Origin: Propionibacteriaceae bacterium
Lineage (GTDB): Bacteria; Actinomycetota; Actinomycetes; Propionibacteriales; Propionibacteriaceae
DNA: 5,397 nucleotides
Direction of reading: 5' to 3'
Assembly (NCBI GenBank): GCA_030544185.1
Contig: JAUNRO010000228.1
Span: 1-5,397 of the forward strand
The translations under genes and the position numbers were made by a program. This document shows, piece after piece, positions 5,343 through 5,397 of the stretch (within the stretch, counting starts at the first letter, position 1; each line of letters begins with the position of its first letter). The notes beneath the pieces were generated by a model. That model was not told where the DNA came from, did no database searches, and saw only the letters and a list, made by a program, of their open reading frames with translations.

Positions 5343-5346
5343 GCGC
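5328..5346. repeat. 7-bp hairpin at the left edge of repeat copy 2
   Basis: GCGCCGC (5328-5334) pairs with GCGGCGC (5340-5346) around a 5-nt loop GGATT. The right arm includes the first four bases of the second 55-nt copy. Copy 1 has no equivalent left arm, since it is preceded by the peptidase end. The overlapping TTGCGGCGCAA (5338-5348) is also palindromic, so the edge carries alternative symmetric structures. Confidence 0.6.
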
Positions 5347-5397
5347 AATGTGGACCCCGGCGCAGTTTTTCGAGCGTGCCTCAGGCCTCGGGTGACG
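5343..5397. repeat. 55-nt direct repeat, copy 2 (cut by window end)
   Basis: Identical to 5191-5245 at every base up to the last base of the window, so the true identity may extend further. The 152-nt offset is not a multiple of three, so the two copies would be read in different frames; this argues against a coding tandem repeat. A repeat family dispersed in the genome or a short tandem array are both possible. Confidence 0.93.

Noticed and set aside
5194..5397. A 68-codon frame open through the repeat region
   Set aside because: No ribosome site is present, the only early start is GTG 5224, composition is low-complexity, and the repeat period shifts frame. It may be revisited once the downstream sequence is known.
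5191..5397. CRISPR array or insertion sequence
   Set aside because: The 55-nt block and 97-nt spacing do not fit CRISPR repeat-spacer sizes, no cas gene is present, and no transposase or terminal inverted repeat is visible.

Overview
The window comes from a high-GC Gram-positive bacterium (actinobacterium). Third codon positions are nearly all G or C, and the gene order eno - ftsB/divIC-like - DUF501 - ppx/gppA is an actinobacterial signature. The BI-1 protein with its SSNPVLSR start and the secreted-type neutral zinc metallopeptidase fit the same phylum. Genus is not determinable from the sequence; Propionibacteriaceae or a relative is only a guess.

Layout. Bases 1-175 are the 3' end of enolase, closed by a perfect 15-bp hairpin (185-223). 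A plus-strand cluster follows: an FtsB/DivIC-type divisome protein with a Thr-Pro tail (247-1005), a DUF501 protein (1036-1530), and an exopolyphosphatase/GppA-type phosphatase (1515-2435) whose start overlaps DUF501. Twelve bases after ppx lies a tRNA gene with anticodon UAA (2448-2521). It has Leu features but a 5-nt variable loop instead of the long arm usual for tRNA-Leu. A regulatory interval (2522-2637) carries nested inverted repeats and two promoter-like elements, one resembling a SigR/SigH-type ECF promoter. It leads into a seven-TM Bax-inhibitor-1-like membrane protein (2638-3450). A strong shared hairpin (3464-3495) separates this gene from a convergent NUDIX hydrolase (3500-4177, minus). 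A divergent intergenic region (4178-4322) then leads to a membrane-anchored HExxH zinc metallopeptidase (4323-5186). Four bases after that stop codon a repeat region begins: a 55-nt block recurs exactly 152 nt later and runs off the window.

How the genes fit together. The first cluster joins glycolysis (enolase), cell division (FtsB) and polyphosphate/ppGpp-related metabolism (Ppx) in one transcriptional direction. Overlap, short spacing and a hairpin over the DUF501 ribosome site suggest translational coupling. The second half is three single-gene units with their own signals: BI-1, NUDIX (apparently leaderless) and the peptidase. No CRISPR array, transposase, phage gene or defence system was found. 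The most unusual items are the short-armed tRNA-Leu(UAA), the 152-nt-period repeat, the putative ECF promoter and the hairpin over the DUF501 ribosome site.
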